DNA of 64,000 nucleotides from Collinsella sp. zg1085 (GCF_018889955.1 NZ_CP076545.1:434001-498000), one strand, 5' to 3'. Shown: positions 9,431 to 18,974, counted from the first letter of the stretch. Program-made: numbers and translations. Notes: generated by a model not told the origin, from the letters alone.

Positions 9431-10684
9431 CTATTCAGCTAGGAAGTCAAGGGCATATTGAGCGGCAAGCATGCTTCCTTGGACGAGAACCGATTCGTCA
9501 ATGGTGTAGTAGCAGCTGTGCTGAGCGTAGGTAGCGCCAACAGCTGGGTTTCTAGTGCCCAAAAATGCCAATGCACCGGGAACCTCAGCAAGGTATTCGC
9601 TAAAGTCTTCGCCTGAGAGCGTTCCTCGGTAGTTGGCGAGAGAATGAGCACCGAGAACCTTTTGCGCAGCAGCTTGGCAGCGCGCGGCAGATTGAGCGTC
9701 GTTATCAACCTTGTAGTTAGCAATGGTGTAGTCTGATAACTCAGCCTCAGCTCCTAGGGCCGCGGCAGTATGTGCAGCGATACGGCGAATAAGCTCGGGC
9801 ATCATAGCATGCGTTTCAGCCCCATAGGTGCGCACGGTGCCGGTGAGATAGGCAGTCCCTGCAATAACGTTGCGCGCGGCACCTCCGTGGATTTCGCCTA
9901 CGGTGACAACCGCTGGTTCATAGGGCGAGAGATCGCGGCTTACAATGGTTTGCAACGCACTCACAATAGAGGCTGCTGCCATGACCGCATCGGCTCCGCG
10001 CTGTGGCATAGCGCCATGACAGCTGGTACCGGTTACATCAATGCGAAACCAGTCGGTATTTGCCATGCGAGGACCAGGGTCACAGTTAATGGTGCCTGCG
10101 TCAATCTCGCTCCAAATATGCATGCCAAAAACGCCGTCAACCCCTTTAGTTGCCCCTTTTTCAATCATGAGCTTGGCGCCCTTGCCATTTTCTTCAGATG
10201 GTTGAAAGACAACACGCACCTCACCATGCAGCTCATCGCGCATTTGATTCAAGATTTGCATGGCGCCAAGCATCATGGCTATATGGCAATCGTGACCGCA
10301 GGCATGCATATATCCGGTGTTTTTGCTGGCGTAATCAACCTTTGTGCGCTCAAGTACCGGCAAGGCATCAATGTCTGCACGAAGCAGAATGCGACGGCGC
10401 GCACTACCATCTGCGTGATAGGCTTCGGGTGCTGTGCCTGCAATGTGCGCAATAAGACCAGTGGCAAGCGGGCGCTCAAACGGAATGCCAAGCTCAGTGA
10501 GAATCTGAGCAATATCTTCGGTAGTTTGAAATTCTTCTAGGCTTGCTTCAGGATGTTGATGAAAATGACGGCGTTGCTCAATGATAGAAGGCTCAAGGGT
10601 GCGGCCAAGTTCTTGAATTTTTGCCGTACGTAGGGTTTCTTCGTCACTTGATTGAAAAACGTAATCTGACAAGGCATCACACAT
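9431..10684 (-). CDS. M20 family amidohydrolase (N-acyl amino acid/peptide hydrolase)
   Basis: A 417-residue zinc-dependent M20D-type amidohydrolase, the family of hippurate hydrolases, N-acyl-L-amino-acid amidohydrolases and N-acetyldiaminopimelate deacetylases. Visible motifs: HFHQHPEASLEE near the N-terminus, LLRADIDALPV (about 100), MHACGHDCHIAMMLG (metal-binding Cys/His, about 125) and VVFQPSEENGKGA (catalytic Glu). There is no signal peptide, so it is cytoplasmic. The substrate cannot be read from sequence. It stands alone on the minus strand, divergent from the U32 gene. The 70-residue tract after the start resembles other family members, so the ATG at 10684 is plausible. Confidence 0.88.
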   Translation of the reverse strand: MCDALSDYVFQSSDEETLRTAKIQELGRTLEPSIIEQRRHFHQHPEASLEEFQTTEDIAQILTELGIPFERPLATGLIAHIAGTAPEAYHADGSARRRILLRADIDALPVLERTKVDYASKNTGYMHACGHDCHIAMMLGAMQILNQMRDELHGEVRVVFQPSEENGKGAKLMIEKGATKGVDGVFGMHIWSEIDAGTINCDPGPRMANTDWFRIDVTGTSCHGAMPQRGADAVMAAASIVSALQTIVSRDLSPYEPAVVTVGEIHGGAARNVIAGTAYLTGTVRTYGAETHAMMPELIRRIAAHTAAALGAEAELSDYTIANYKVDNDAQSAARCQAAAQKVLGAHSLANYRGTLSGEDFSEYLAEVPGALAFLGTRNPAVGATYAQHSCYYTIDESVLVQGSMLAAQYALDFLAE

Positions 10685-10775
10685 GACGCTCAGTCCTTTC
10701 GCTGTTGAGAGCTGCTTATATACACCATACCCAAGTTGGTAGTGTTTGGCGGCAGAACTTCATTTGAAACATGGT

Positions 10776-10781
10776 TATAAT
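10776..10781 (+). promoter_or_regulatory. Candidate -10 element (TATAAT) upstream of the U32 gene
   Basis: A perfect TATAAT lies about 80 bp before the U32 gene in the divergent interval 10685-10861. No convincing -35 sits at 16-18 bp spacing, so this is a weak promoter call. Confidence 0.3.
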
Positions 10782-10861
10782 CGGTGCGTTATTATTGAGT
10801 GAGAGGCTTTGCGTGCAAAAAGCCGCAATAGAACAAATCAGTTTCAGGATTGTATGGTTAT

Positions 10862-13489
10862 ATGCGCCCGTTAACATCTGAGTTAAAACCTTATCTGCCC
10901 CGTCCTGAGCTGCTGGCACCTGCGGGCTCTCTTGATGCCTTTGCGGCAGCACTCGCGGCTGGCGCTGATGCAATATATTGCGGATTTGGTAGTTTTAATG
11001 CCCGGCGTAAGGCAACAAATTTTACCGATGAGCAATTTGGGTCAGCATGTCGTGCAGCTCATGTGGCTGGGGCTCGTGTATATGTCACCGTTAATATTGT
11101 CATCAAAGACGAAGAAATGGCACAAGCCTTGGAGTTGATTCGTCGTGCGAGTGAGCTTGGGGCCGATGCGTTTATTATCCAAGACTGGGGTTTATTTGCA
11201 GAGCTTCGCCGGTATATGCCGTGGGCTGAAATACATATCTCAACGCAGGCAAATATTCATGATGCAAGAGCAACGCGCTGGTGTCGTTTGCAAGGTGCTG
11301 AACGTGTGACATTGTCACGTGAGCTTTCAGTACCAGAAATTGCGCAGATTGCAAAAACAGGTGTAGAGCTTGAGGTGTTTGCGCACGGTTCAATTTGTTT
11401 TAGCTATTCGGGTGTTTGTTTGTTATCGAGCTTTGCGTGCGCAGGACGCTCAGCAAACCGTGGTATGTGCGCACAACCCTGTCGCTTGCCATATGAGTTG
11501 GTAGATGAGCATGGTCATGTGCTTACAGCGCCGGGACGCGACCGAGCGCTGTGCCCGCGTGATACCAATACGTCCACAATGCTCAATGAGCTGCTGCAAG
11601 CTGGTGCTCATGCCCTAAAGCTTGAAGGGCGCATGAAGGCACCCGATTATGTCTATGCAGTTGTTGATGTGTATCGCAAGCAACTTGATGATTATATGGC
11701 AGCTATAGAACCCTCAGCTGAGGAAGCTGCAGCACGTGCGCGTAAGCTTAAGCGGAGCTTTAATCGCGATTTTACCCATGAATACCAGCATGGACGCTCA
11801 GGTGATGAGATGATGAGCTACGAGCGCTCAAATAATCGCGGTCAAGAAGTGGGCACGGTGCTCGATTGCAAGCCTGTAAAGTTTGAAGGACGATTGCATC
11901 GCGACGACAAGCGTCGCCGACTGGCGCGTGTTCTCATTTCGCTGACCGAGCCAATTGGTAGGTCAGATTTACTGGAGCTTCGCCATGATGATGAACAAGA
12001 CCAGTTTTTAGCGGTTTCTTCCCCCGTTGATGCTCGCGCTGGTGAGCGCGTGTGGTTACAGATTCCGCGCGCTGTTGCGGTGGGTGCGCGCGTGCGCGTG
12101 ATTCGTTCGCAGGCGGCATTTGACGAGGTGGACGCAGCGCTCAAGCAAACAGTATGGCGCCGTCGCAAGGTTGCGGTTTATGTGAGCGCTGAGCAGGGCA
12201 GGCCTTTGCGTATTCGCTTGAGCTGCGTTGATAATGCTGCGCTGACTGTTGAGTGTACTGGTGCAGAGGTTGAACCGGCGCGTACACGTGCCGTTACGCG
12301 TGAAGAACTTATTGAGCATGTTGGTCGCATGGGCACGTCTTTGTTTGAGGCTATATCGTTTGATGTGGTGCTCGATGAGGGCGTGGGTATGAGTTTTTCT
12401 GCTCTGCATAAGCTACGCGCTACGGCGTGCGCGGAGCTTGAGAAGATAATTTTGGCTGATGTGGATGCGCGTATTGAACAAGCACGAACCACATTATTGC
12501 TCACGAGCGATGATTTCTATACCGATAGCGAGATAGTAGTAGGAGAGCTGCGAGGAGTGGGCGCACGTCCCGCAGCGAAAGACCATTCAGAAAGTAAAGC
12601 TTCACTGTCGGGTGAGCAACGAGTGCGTGTGCAGACCTTTGGCGCACAGCAAGCGCTGCCACCAGTTGAGCACGCTGTGCCTGAGCTTTGTGCACAGGTG
12701 TTTGACCACGCCAGCCTTGCACGTGCCCGAGCGGCGGGAATTGAGCGCGTGTATATGCCTGTTGATGCCTTGCTTGATGAGGGTTATACGCCAGCGCGCG
12801 CGGCAGCTGAGGGGATTATTCCGGTACTAGATGAGGTGAGTCGTGCATCTGACCTTGCCCGCCTTGACCCGTGGGTACAGACAGCCCAGCCGGTGGCAGT
12901 TGGTACTATCTCTGAGCTGGTACTTTGTCAGGAGCGTGGTGCCCATGCTGAGCTGCGCAGTTGCATACCTCTGCATAACCGCAGCGCTGCTGCCTTTTTA
13001 GCAGGTGCCGGTGCGGTTTCAGCCTGGCTTTCTCCCGAGCTAACCTTGACTGAGCTTGAGCGCTGGGCAACATCAACGCCGCTTATTATGGGCATGATGG
13101 TGATTGGTCGCGCGCGCGTTATGACAAGCGAACACTGCATGTTAATGGCTGCAAATCGCTGTATCGACGATTGCGAGCGTTGCACGTTGCGCCGTAAACG
13201 TCTCTCACTCAAAAATATCGATGGTAAGCTGATGCCCGTAACAACTGATATTCATGGTCGCTCAAAGATGTACGCGCCAACGCTCACCGACATTACACCG
13301 CAGCTTGATAAGTTGGTGCGGGCAGGTATTACGCGCTTTATGGTAGATTTAACGATGCTTTCAGAGGCTGAGCAAGAGCAGGCGTTGGCGCAGGCATGTG
13401 CTGCTAAGCGCGCGCTTAATGCGGGGCAAAAACCGGGTCGGCGTATAGCGGGGGCAAGCGCTGGCTGCCTTTTTGTGGGTGTGGACTAA
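10862..13489 (+). CDS. U32 family peptidase-like protein (RlhA/TrhP type)
   Basis: A large U32-family protein (875 residues from ATG 10862; a TTG at 10850 would add four). It opens with PRPELLAPAGSLDAFAAAL. It carries the U32 signature VFAHGSICFSYSGVC, followed by SANRGMCAQPCR with its cysteine cluster (about residues 177-205). The region around 300-550 resembles the DUF3656 collagenase-like domain of E. coli RlhA. Family members annotated as proteases have been shown to be RNA hydroxylases (RlhA on 23S rRNA, TrhP on tRNA wobble uridine), so an RNA modification role is more likely than proteolysis. A Cys-rich block near the C-terminus (CIDDCERCTLRRKR) may help bind an Fe-S cluster. The exact RNA target is not known. 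Confidence 0.85.
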   Translation: MRPLTSELKPYLPRPELLAPAGSLDAFAAALAAGADAIYCGFGSFNARRKATNFTDEQFGSACRAAHVAGARVYVTVNIVIKDEEMAQALELIRRASELGADAFIIQDWGLFAELRRYMPWAEIHISTQANIHDARATRWCRLQGAERVTLSRELSVPEIAQIAKTGVELEVFAHGSICFSYSGVCLLSSFACAGRSANRGMCAQPCRLPYELVDEHGHVLTAPGRDRALCPRDTNTSTMLNELLQAGAHALKLEGRMKAPDYVYAVVDVYRKQLDDYMAAIEPSAEEAAARARKLKRSFNRDFTHEYQHGRSGDEMMSYERSNNRGQEVGTVLDCKPVKFEGRLHRDDKRRRLARVLISLTEPIGRSDLLELRHDDEQDQFLAVSSPVDARAGERVWLQIPRAVAVGARVRVIRSQAAFDEVDAALKQTVWRRRKVAVYVSAEQGRPLRIRLSCVDNAALTVECTGAEVEPARTRAVTREELIEHVGRMGTSLFEAISFDVVLDEGVGMSFSALHKLRATACAELEKIILADVDARIEQARTTLLLTSDDFYTDSEIVVGELRGVGARPAAKDHSESKASLSGEQRVRVQTFGAQQALPPVEHAVPELCAQVFDHASLARARAAGIERVYMPVDALLDEGYTPARAAAEGIIPVLDEVSRASDLARLDPWVQTAQPVAVGTISELVLCQERGAHAELRSCIPLHNRSAAAFLAGAGAVSAWLSPELTLTELERWATSTPLIMGMMVIGRARVMTSEHCMLMAANRCIDDCERCTLRRKRLSLKNIDGKLMPVTTDIHGRSKMYAPTLTDITPQLDKLVRAGITRFMVDLTMLSEAEQEQALAQACAAKRALNAGQKPGRRIAGASAGCLFVGVD

Positions 13490-13542
13490 TGGGGCATGGG
13501 CGGAATAAGCTTGTATCGAGAGTTTTCGCTGCTTAGATATAA

Positions 13543-14256
13543 CTAGATATAGGCAAGGCAGCTTGCCAAAATGAGCGAAGGTAACAAGTTTGCCACGCGA
13601 AAGGTTTTTGGCCAAATAAGGTTTGTGCCTACGCAGAAGATAAGAATGGATCCAAGCATTGATATGGCGTCAAGAGCAGTTTGCGTAAGCAGAGGCTCAA
13701 GAGCATGTGCACCAAGTGTGATAGAACCCTGAAAAACAATGACAGGGATAACCGAGAAGATAGCGCCTTTGCCGATAGAGCTGGTAAAAATACAAACAAG
13801 CACTGCATCAAGAGCACCTTTTAGCGCCAGAATAGTCCAGTCGCCGTTTACGCCGTCCTGAATAGAACCAACAACTGCCATAGCGCCAATACAAACCGTG
13901 AGGGTCGCGCTTACAAAAGCATCAACAAAGCTGTTGTCACCCTCGTTAGCGGTCTTTGCCTTGAGCCAGCAACCAAAATCATTCATGCGTTGCTCAATGT
14001 TAATGGTCTCACCAATGATGCAGCCAAGGACAAGCGAAATGAGAATACGACCTGAGCCACCGCTTTGAACGGAGATACCCTCTATGCGAAGCATCTGCTC
14101 AAGGGCGCCTGCAATACCAATAAACATAATGCTAATAGCACTGGCTTTCATAATGGCATCTTGCAAGCGCGTGGTGAGCAGGCGACCACCCAGCATGCCT
14201 GCCAAACCGCCCAAAAGAATCATGCCAGCGTTAAAGACAGTTCCAAAACCAACCAT
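13543..14256 (-). CDS. DUF554 family integral membrane protein
   Basis: A 237-residue hydrophobic protein with about six or seven membrane segments, recognised as the DUF554 (YdfK/YqgA-like) family. It begins GTVFNAGMILLGGLAGMLGG, the usual N-terminal block, and contains LGCIIGETINIEQRMNDFG and VGSIQDGVNGDWTILALKGALD, which are typical of the family. The function is unknown. It is convergent with the U32 gene (53 bp apart) and has no operon partner, so context gives no clue. Confidence 0.85.
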   Translation of the reverse strand: MVGFGTVFNAGMILLGGLAGMLGGRLLTTRLQDAIMKASAISIMFIGIAGALEQMLRIEGISVQSGGSGRILISLVLGCIIGETINIEQRMNDFGCWLKAKTANEGDNSFVDAFVSATLTVCIGAMAVVGSIQDGVNGDWTILALKGALDAVLVCIFTSSIGKGAIFSVIPVIVFQGSITLGAHALEPLLTQTALDAISMLGSILIFCVGTNLIWPKTFRVANLLPSLILASCLAYI

Positions 14257-14704
14257 AAGCAGCCTTTCAGATGTTTTGATAGCACAAATGGGTCAAAATG
14301 ATGGGTGAGTATAGCATAGGGGTGTTAGTCAATATTGAATAGCATAGGAGATTTAACTTAGTACTCGCTTATGCGGCTTGTCTGGATTACACGTGCTGTT
14401 GCTCACAGAAAACCGCAGGTAGAACATGTGAACAACTTAAGTTTAGAGAGCAAATCTGCCTAGTGTACGAATTTTCCGGCGGTGCCCACGCATACTTTGC
14501 TTAACTAAAGCGTAAATCCTGCGGAAATGGAGAAAAGTTCGCTTGCACCAACCCCCTATACTCGAGGTGCGAACGAAAAATCGTACATTTAATTGATTTG
14601 CCTAGAAATGGAGGCTGTATCTGCATGCTCTGCAATACAACTACTCTGCAAAACGCTGTTTTGAAAAGCAGCTATGATAGATGCGTTAACGTCTAGGAGG
14701 ATTC
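14257..14704. other. Intergenic region with inverted repeats, no gene
   Basis: 448 bp without a credible gene. A hairpin pairs GTTC..GCACC (14537-14549) with GGTGCGAAC (14566-14574). A wider inverted pair, TGTACGAATTTTCCG near 14463 and CGAAAAATCGTACA near 14575, encloses it. AGGAGG at 14695-14700 is the ribosome binding site of the next gene. The repeats could be operators or a decayed element. Confidence 0.4.
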
Positions 14705-15616
14705 ATGAGCTACACCTACCTTCCCGAGCAGGCAAGTGGCGAGCTGCGCGAGCGCTTGAGCAAGATTCGTTATGTATTTACCGATATGGATGGCACGATG
14801 CTCGCTCCGGGCTCAACTGTGCTTGCCGACGCTGAGGGTAATCCATCTCTTGCATTGTCATCGACATTAGTTGAGCTTCGTCAGGCTGGTATTGAAGTTA
14901 TTCCGTGTTCGGGTCGTAATCGCTCTATGTTGCATGAAGATGTGCGCGTGCTAGGCTTGAACGCATATATCGGCGAGATGGGTGGCTTGATTATGTTTAG
15001 CCATAAAGATAGCCACTGGGAATACTTTACTGCCGATATGGATTATGACCCTGCCTGTGGACTTACTCCGCATCAAGTTATCGAGGCAACGGGCGTTTGC
15101 GATTTGTTCTCAACCCGTTGGCCGGGTTTGCTTGAGTATCACAATGATATGTCGCGCGGATATAAATATCGTGAGGTTACGGTGGCTCTGCGCGGTGAAA
15201 TCCCTGATGAAGATGCGTATGAAATTTTGTCAAAAAGCGGACTTGCGCTTGAATGGGGCGACAACGGCTTTTTGGGCTATATTTCGGCTCCTACCACGCT
15301 CACTCTCCCCGAAGGAGTTCCGGGTCGAGCCTATAACATTTCGCCTGCCGGCCTCAATAAAGGCCGAGCTATTGCACGTTTTTGTGAGATTCGTGGCATA
15401 GACCCAGCAAGCACATTGTCCTTAGGCGATTCGCGTGCAGACTACTCCATGGCCGATGTTACTGGGTTGTTCTTCTTAGTAGAAAATGGTCTTGAAAACG
15501 CAGATGCCGCTGAGTTTTTACAGCAGCATGACCATGCGTATGTAGCGCGGGGTCGCTCGTGCGATGGTTGGGTTGCTGCGATGCAAACCGTGCTTGAGGC
15601 TGCACATAATCACTAA
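14705..15616 (+). CDS. HAD-superfamily phosphatase (Cof-type)
   Basis: A 303-residue haloacid dehalogenase hydrolase. Motif I is FTDMDGTML with nucleophile Asp27 and Asp29. Motif II is in IPCSGRNRS, and motif III/IV is GLNKGRAIARF followed by LSLGDSRADYSMAD. The large cap between motifs II and III marks the Cof/type IIB class, whose members dephosphorylate sugar phosphates and nucleotides. The substrate cannot be assigned. The AGGAGG 4 bp upstream of the ATG supports the start. It stands 86 bp before murI and may be co-transcribed with it. Confidence 0.85.
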   Translation: MSYTYLPEQASGELRERLSKIRYVFTDMDGTMLAPGSTVLADAEGNPSLALSSTLVELRQAGIEVIPCSGRNRSMLHEDVRVLGLNAYIGEMGGLIMFSHKDSHWEYFTADMDYDPACGLTPHQVIEATGVCDLFSTRWPGLLEYHNDMSRGYKYREVTVALRGEIPDEDAYEILSKSGLALEWGDNGFLGYISAPTTLTLPEGVPGRAYNISPAGLNKGRAIARFCEIRGIDPASTLSLGDSRADYSMADVTGLFFLVENGLENADAAEFLQQHDHAYVARGRSCDGWVAAMQTVLEAAHNH

Positions 15617-15702
15617 GCAGACGCATGCCAGAGACACCGCAAGAAACATACAAAGCGATGGTAGCGCAGAAGTAGCGGGCATCCTGAGAGAAAGGGCTGC
15701 TT

Positions 15703-16683
15703 ATGGGGCAGCAATTGAACGATAAAAGCCAAACGGGAATGCCCAGTAGCGGCATAGATAGTTCACTCAATAGCCCAGCTCCCAACATGCCTGTCGCTTC
15801 GTTTGGTGACACTCGCGCCATTGGTGTTTTTGACTCAGGGCTTGGTGGTTTAACTGTTGCCCGTGCTATTGCAAACGATTTACCAGGGGAGTCAATCCAC
15901 TACTTTGGTGACACAGCGCGGTGTCCGTATGGCATGCGTTCAGAGAGTGAGGTTCGCCGTTTTGCGCTGGAAGCGGCTCGGTGGCTTGAGGCACATGCGG
16001 TAAAGATTATTGTGGTGGCTTGCAATACCGCAACGGCGGCGGCGCTACCAACTTTGCAGCAGCTCATATCGGTACCCGTGATTGGTGTTATTGACCCCGG
16101 TGCGCGCGCCGCTATTAACAGCACCCGCACCCGGCGCGTTGGCGTACTTGCCACCGAGCTTACGGTGAGAAATGGTGCCTATACCCGCGCAATCCATAAT
16201 CGCGATGCAGGTGTTGACGTGTATAGTTGCTCGGCCTCCTCATTTGTTTCGGTGGTAGAAGATGAGCTGGCAACAGGCGCTCATGTGCATAAACGCTGGC
16301 TTTGTGACTCTGATGTGTTTGATACCCCCGCCGTACACAAGCTTGTTGAAACAACGGTAGCGCCGCTGGTGCATGCGGGTGTGGACACAGTTGTTCTGGG
16401 TTGCACGCATTTTCCTTTGCTTGCAGGTCCTATCACACGGGTTTTGGGGTCGCATGTGCGTGTGGTAAGTTCGGCGGAAGAAACAACAGCTGAGCTTTTT
16501 GACATTCTGAGTCGTCGCGAGCAGTTGGCTCCTGCTAATACTCAGCCCAAACATCGCTTTGCTACAAGTTCTAACAACATGGCAAGCTTTGTAGCAGCAG
16601 GTAGTTTTATTTTTGGGCAAGCGCTCAATAGTATTGAACAGGTGAGTATTGCTGAGCTTGAGCAGCTTGGACAGGCGGTGTAG
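15703..16683 (+). CDS. murI: Glutamate racemase
   Basis: Makes D-glutamate for peptidoglycan from L-glutamate by a two-cysteine, cofactor-free mechanism. Motifs: GVFDSGLGGLTV (Asp about 44), FGDTARCPYG, VVACNTATAAALP (catalytic Cys107) and VLGCTHFPLL (catalytic Cys234). At 326 residues it is about 50 longer than most MurI. Some of this is an N-terminal tail of about 28 residues before an in-frame ATG at 15787. The upstream start is kept because AAAGGG precedes it at good spacing. It leads into rph-rdgB-dtd. Confidence 0.93.
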   Translation: MGQQLNDKSQTGMPSSGIDSSLNSPAPNMPVASFGDTRAIGVFDSGLGGLTVARAIANDLPGESIHYFGDTARCPYGMRSESEVRRFALEAARWLEAHAVKIIVVACNTATAAALPTLQQLISVPVIGVIDPGARAAINSTRTRRVGVLATELTVRNGAYTRAIHNRDAGVDVYSCSASSFVSVVEDELATGAHVHKRWLCDSDVFDTPAVHKLVETTVAPLVHAGVDTVVLGCTHFPLLAGPITRVLGSHVRVVSSAEETTAELFDILSRREQLAPANTQPKHRFATSSNNMASFVAAGSFIFGQALNSIEQVSIAELEQLGQAV

Positions 16684-16800
16684 ATTGTAGCTTGTCAAGC
16701 AGCGCTAATAGCTACTAGACCTGCGCATGCGGTAGCTCTGCGTGCATTATAGGTAGCTGAAACCATTAAACCTTGCATGGGTCAATTGAAAGGAAACACT

Positions 16801-17544
16801 ATGGAAGCCCTTGAAATTCAACGAGCGCATAATCGCGCTATGGACCGCATGCGCCCTGTGACACTTACTCGTGATGTTATGAAGCATGCCCTTGGTTCGT
16901 GCATGATTGAGTGTGGTGATACCAAGGTGCTTTGCGCAGCAACTATCGAAGAGGGCGTGCCTGCATGGCGGCGTAATGCGCATGCAGGTTGGGTTAGTGC
17001 AGAATATGCCATGCTGCCAGCATCAACAAACTATCGCACGCGTCGTGAGTTGGGTGCACGTAAGGGACGTTCTATGGAAATCGAGCGTCTGATTGGTCGA
17101 AGCTTGCGAAGCGTTGTCAATCTTAAAGCGCTGGGTGAGTATACGGTCACGGTCGATTGCGATGTACTTCAGGCTGATGGTGGCACCCGCACCGCAAGCA
17201 TCACCGGTGCATGGGTAGCTTTGCATGACGCGCTGATGCAGTGGGTGCAGGCAGGTAAAATTCCTCGTTTACCGCTGATAGGTCAGGTTGCTGCAGTTTC
17301 AGTAGGGGTTGTTGACGGTGCAAGTCTGCTTGACCTTGACTACAGCGAGGATTCTCGTGCCGAGGTTGACATGAACGTGGTAGGTACAAACGAGGGTGAG
17401 TTTGTTGAGATTCAGGGCACCGGTGAGCGTATTAGCTTTAATCGCGCGCGTCTCAACCAGTTGCTTGATTTAGCAGAAGGTGGTTTAGCGCACCTTCTAG
17501 CCTTGCAAAATGAAATCACAGCTTTTTGTGACGAGGACAAATAG
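16801..17544 (+). CDS. rph: Ribonuclease PH
   Basis: Phosphorolytic 3'-5' exoribonuclease that trims tRNA 3' ends. The 247-residue protein contains MRPVTLTRDVMKHALGSCMI near the start, GWVSAEYAMLPASTNYRTRR and RLIGRSLRSVVNL (phosphate-binding Arg), DCDVLQADGGTRTASITGAW, and DLDYSEDSRAEVDMNVV, all classic RNase PH blocks. The ATG at 16801 follows AAAGGAAACACT and gives the usual length; an upstream in-frame ATG at 16777 is less suited. The rph-rdgB order is common in bacteria and both act on nucleotides. Confidence 0.95.
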   Translation: MEALEIQRAHNRAMDRMRPVTLTRDVMKHALGSCMIECGDTKVLCAATIEEGVPAWRRNAHAGWVSAEYAMLPASTNYRTRRELGARKGRSMEIERLIGRSLRSVVNLKALGEYTVTVDCDVLQADGGTRTASITGAWVALHDALMQWVQAGKIPRLPLIGQVAAVSVGVVDGASLLDLDYSEDSRAEVDMNVVGTNEGEFVEIQGTGERISFNRARLNQLLDLAEGGLAHLLALQNEITAFCDEDK

Positions 17545-17552
17545 GAGTAAGA

Positions 17553-18344
17553 ATGGCTGCTCATATGCCCTTACCTGATGGCTTTGACCCCAAGCATACC
17601 GTGGTTGTTGCGACGGGCAATATGCATAAACTAACCGAAATTGAAGCCATTTTAAGCGAGGTACTGCCTGGTGTGCGTTTTATTGCTTGGGGTCAGTTGG
17701 CTGCGCATAACGAGCCTGAGGAGACGGGCGCAAGCTTTGAGGAGAATGCCCTTATTAAAGCACGCGCTTGTGTAGCGGCAACAGGACTTCCATCGATTGC
17801 AGATGATTCGGGTCTTGTGGTTGATGCGCTGGACGGAGCGCCAGGCGTATATTCGGCACGATATGCCGGTGTTCATGGAGACGATGTAGCAAACAATGCT
17901 AGGCTGCTCTCTGCGCTCGAAGCAGTGCCTGATGAAGAGCGCAATGCCCGCTTTATGAGCGTGGTGGCCTATGTGGAGCCAGAGATAGCACAAAGTGCAG
18001 CAGAAGCATCAAAGCCAGATAAAGAGCTTGCTGCTGCGTCAGATGTAGATTCAGCCAATATGCCATACCTAGAGGCAAGCGCAGAGATAAACGGACAAAT
18101 GTCCAGCGGCAATCCAGCGATACTTCTGGGGTGTGGAACGTGCGAGGGACGCATAGCTCGCGCCTTGCGAGGTGACTTTGGCTTTGGCTATGACCCGCTC
18201 TTTTTACCGCAAGCACGACCCGGAAAAAGTATGGCTGAGCTTTCGCCATCTGAGAAAAATGCTATCAGCCATCGCTTTTTTGCGCTGAAAGATTTGGCTC
18301 ATAAACTGCACGAGCATATGCAGAGCAAGGCAGGTAGGTTTTGA
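17553..18344 (+). CDS. rdgB: dITP/XTP pyrophosphatase (RdgB/HAM1) with an internal insertion
   Basis: House-cleaning enzyme that hydrolyses dITP, ITP and XTP to monophosphates, keeping deaminated purines out of DNA and RNA. Family motifs: VVATGNMHKLTEI at the N-terminus, ETGASFEENALIKA, ADDSGLVVDALDGAPGVYSA, GDFGFGYDPLF and SPSEKNAISHR. At 263 residues it is longer than the usual 195-205. The surplus lies at about residues 140-185, between VVAYVE and GCGTCEGRI, as a Ser/Ala/Asp/Glu-rich tract that looks like a surface loop. A TAGGAG precedes the ATG. The stop overlaps the start of dtd. Confidence 0.93.
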   Translation: MAAHMPLPDGFDPKHTVVVATGNMHKLTEIEAILSEVLPGVRFIAWGQLAAHNEPEETGASFEENALIKARACVAATGLPSIADDSGLVVDALDGAPGVYSARYAGVHGDDVANNARLLSALEAVPDEERNARFMSVVAYVEPEIAQSAAEASKPDKELAAASDVDSANMPYLEASAEINGQMSSGNPAILLGCGTCEGRIARALRGDFGFGYDPLFLPQARPGKSMAELSPSEKNAISHRFFALKDLAHKLHEHMQSKAGRF

Positions 18345-18787
18345 GAGCAGTTGTACAGTGTGTTTTAGAAGCGTCAGTGAGTATTGATGGTGAGTGCACG
18401 GCTCAGATAGGTCCAGGATACCTTGTGTTGCTAGGTGTTGGTCATGCAGACACCAAAGAGACGGCGGATAAGCTTTGGAATAAGCTGCGCGATTTGCGCA
18501 TATGCGCCGATGAGGACGGCAAGACCAATCTTTCTATTCAAGATACCCATGGTGCGGTACTGATTGTTTCGCAGTTTACACTCTATGCAAATTGTCGGCG
18601 AGGGAGGCGTCCTTCTTTTACAGAGGCTGCTCTGCCCGAGCATGCTAAAGCACTCTATGAGTATGTTGTTGAGCGTGCGCGTGCCGATATTGATGAAGTG
18701 GCAACGGGGCGTTTTGCTGCTGATATGAAGGTCAGCCTTATTAACGATGGACCTTTTACCGTTGTTCTTGACACTGATGAGCTGTAA
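18341..18787 (+). CDS. dtd: D-aminoacyl-tRNA deacylase
   Basis: Removes D-amino acids (and glycine on tRNA-Ala) mischarged onto tRNA. The 148-residue protein starts MRAVVQCVLEASVSI, the canonical DTD N-terminus, from a TTG at 18341 that overlaps the rdgB stop. AGGTAGG lies just upstream, so the TTG start is well supported. Active-site motifs are SQFTLYANCRRGRRPSF and the C-terminal NDGPFTVVLD carrying the Gly-cisPro pair. It is translationally coupled to rdgB. Confidence 0.95.
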   Translation: MRAVVQCVLEASVSIDGECTAQIGPGYLVLLGVGHADTKETADKLWNKLRDLRICADEDGKTNLSIQDTHGAVLIVSQFTLYANCRRGRRPSFTEAALPEHAKALYEYVVERARADIDEVATGRFAADMKVSLINDGPFTVVLDTDEL

Positions 18788-18878
18788 GCGTTTTTGCTGG
18801 TACATATTTCAGATGGCTTTGCGCACCTGATAACTCTTGCATGCTTTTGGGTAGTTCAGTTATTTGAAGCCTATGGTA

Positions 18879-18908
18879 TTGACGTGCAGTTCTGCACAGG
18901 CTTATAAA
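18879..18908 (+). promoter_or_regulatory. Candidate promoter of veg-ispE
   Basis: TTGACG (18879-18884) and TATAAA (18903-18908) with an 18-bp spacer, about 65 bp before the veg start. Both hexamers match five of six consensus bases. A TATACT at 18916 is an alternative -10 but has no matching -35. Confidence 0.55.
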
Positions 18909-18974
18909 GCCTTGTTATACTCATGCGCTGCTGAGATTAACGATGGGTGGATTCTGCCCACATGGAGGCATACG

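Noticed and set aside
10850-10861. TTG start for the U32 protein
   Set aside because: The purine-rich site CAGGA would lie directly against the TTG; the ATG at 10862 is better placed, although its spacing is long.
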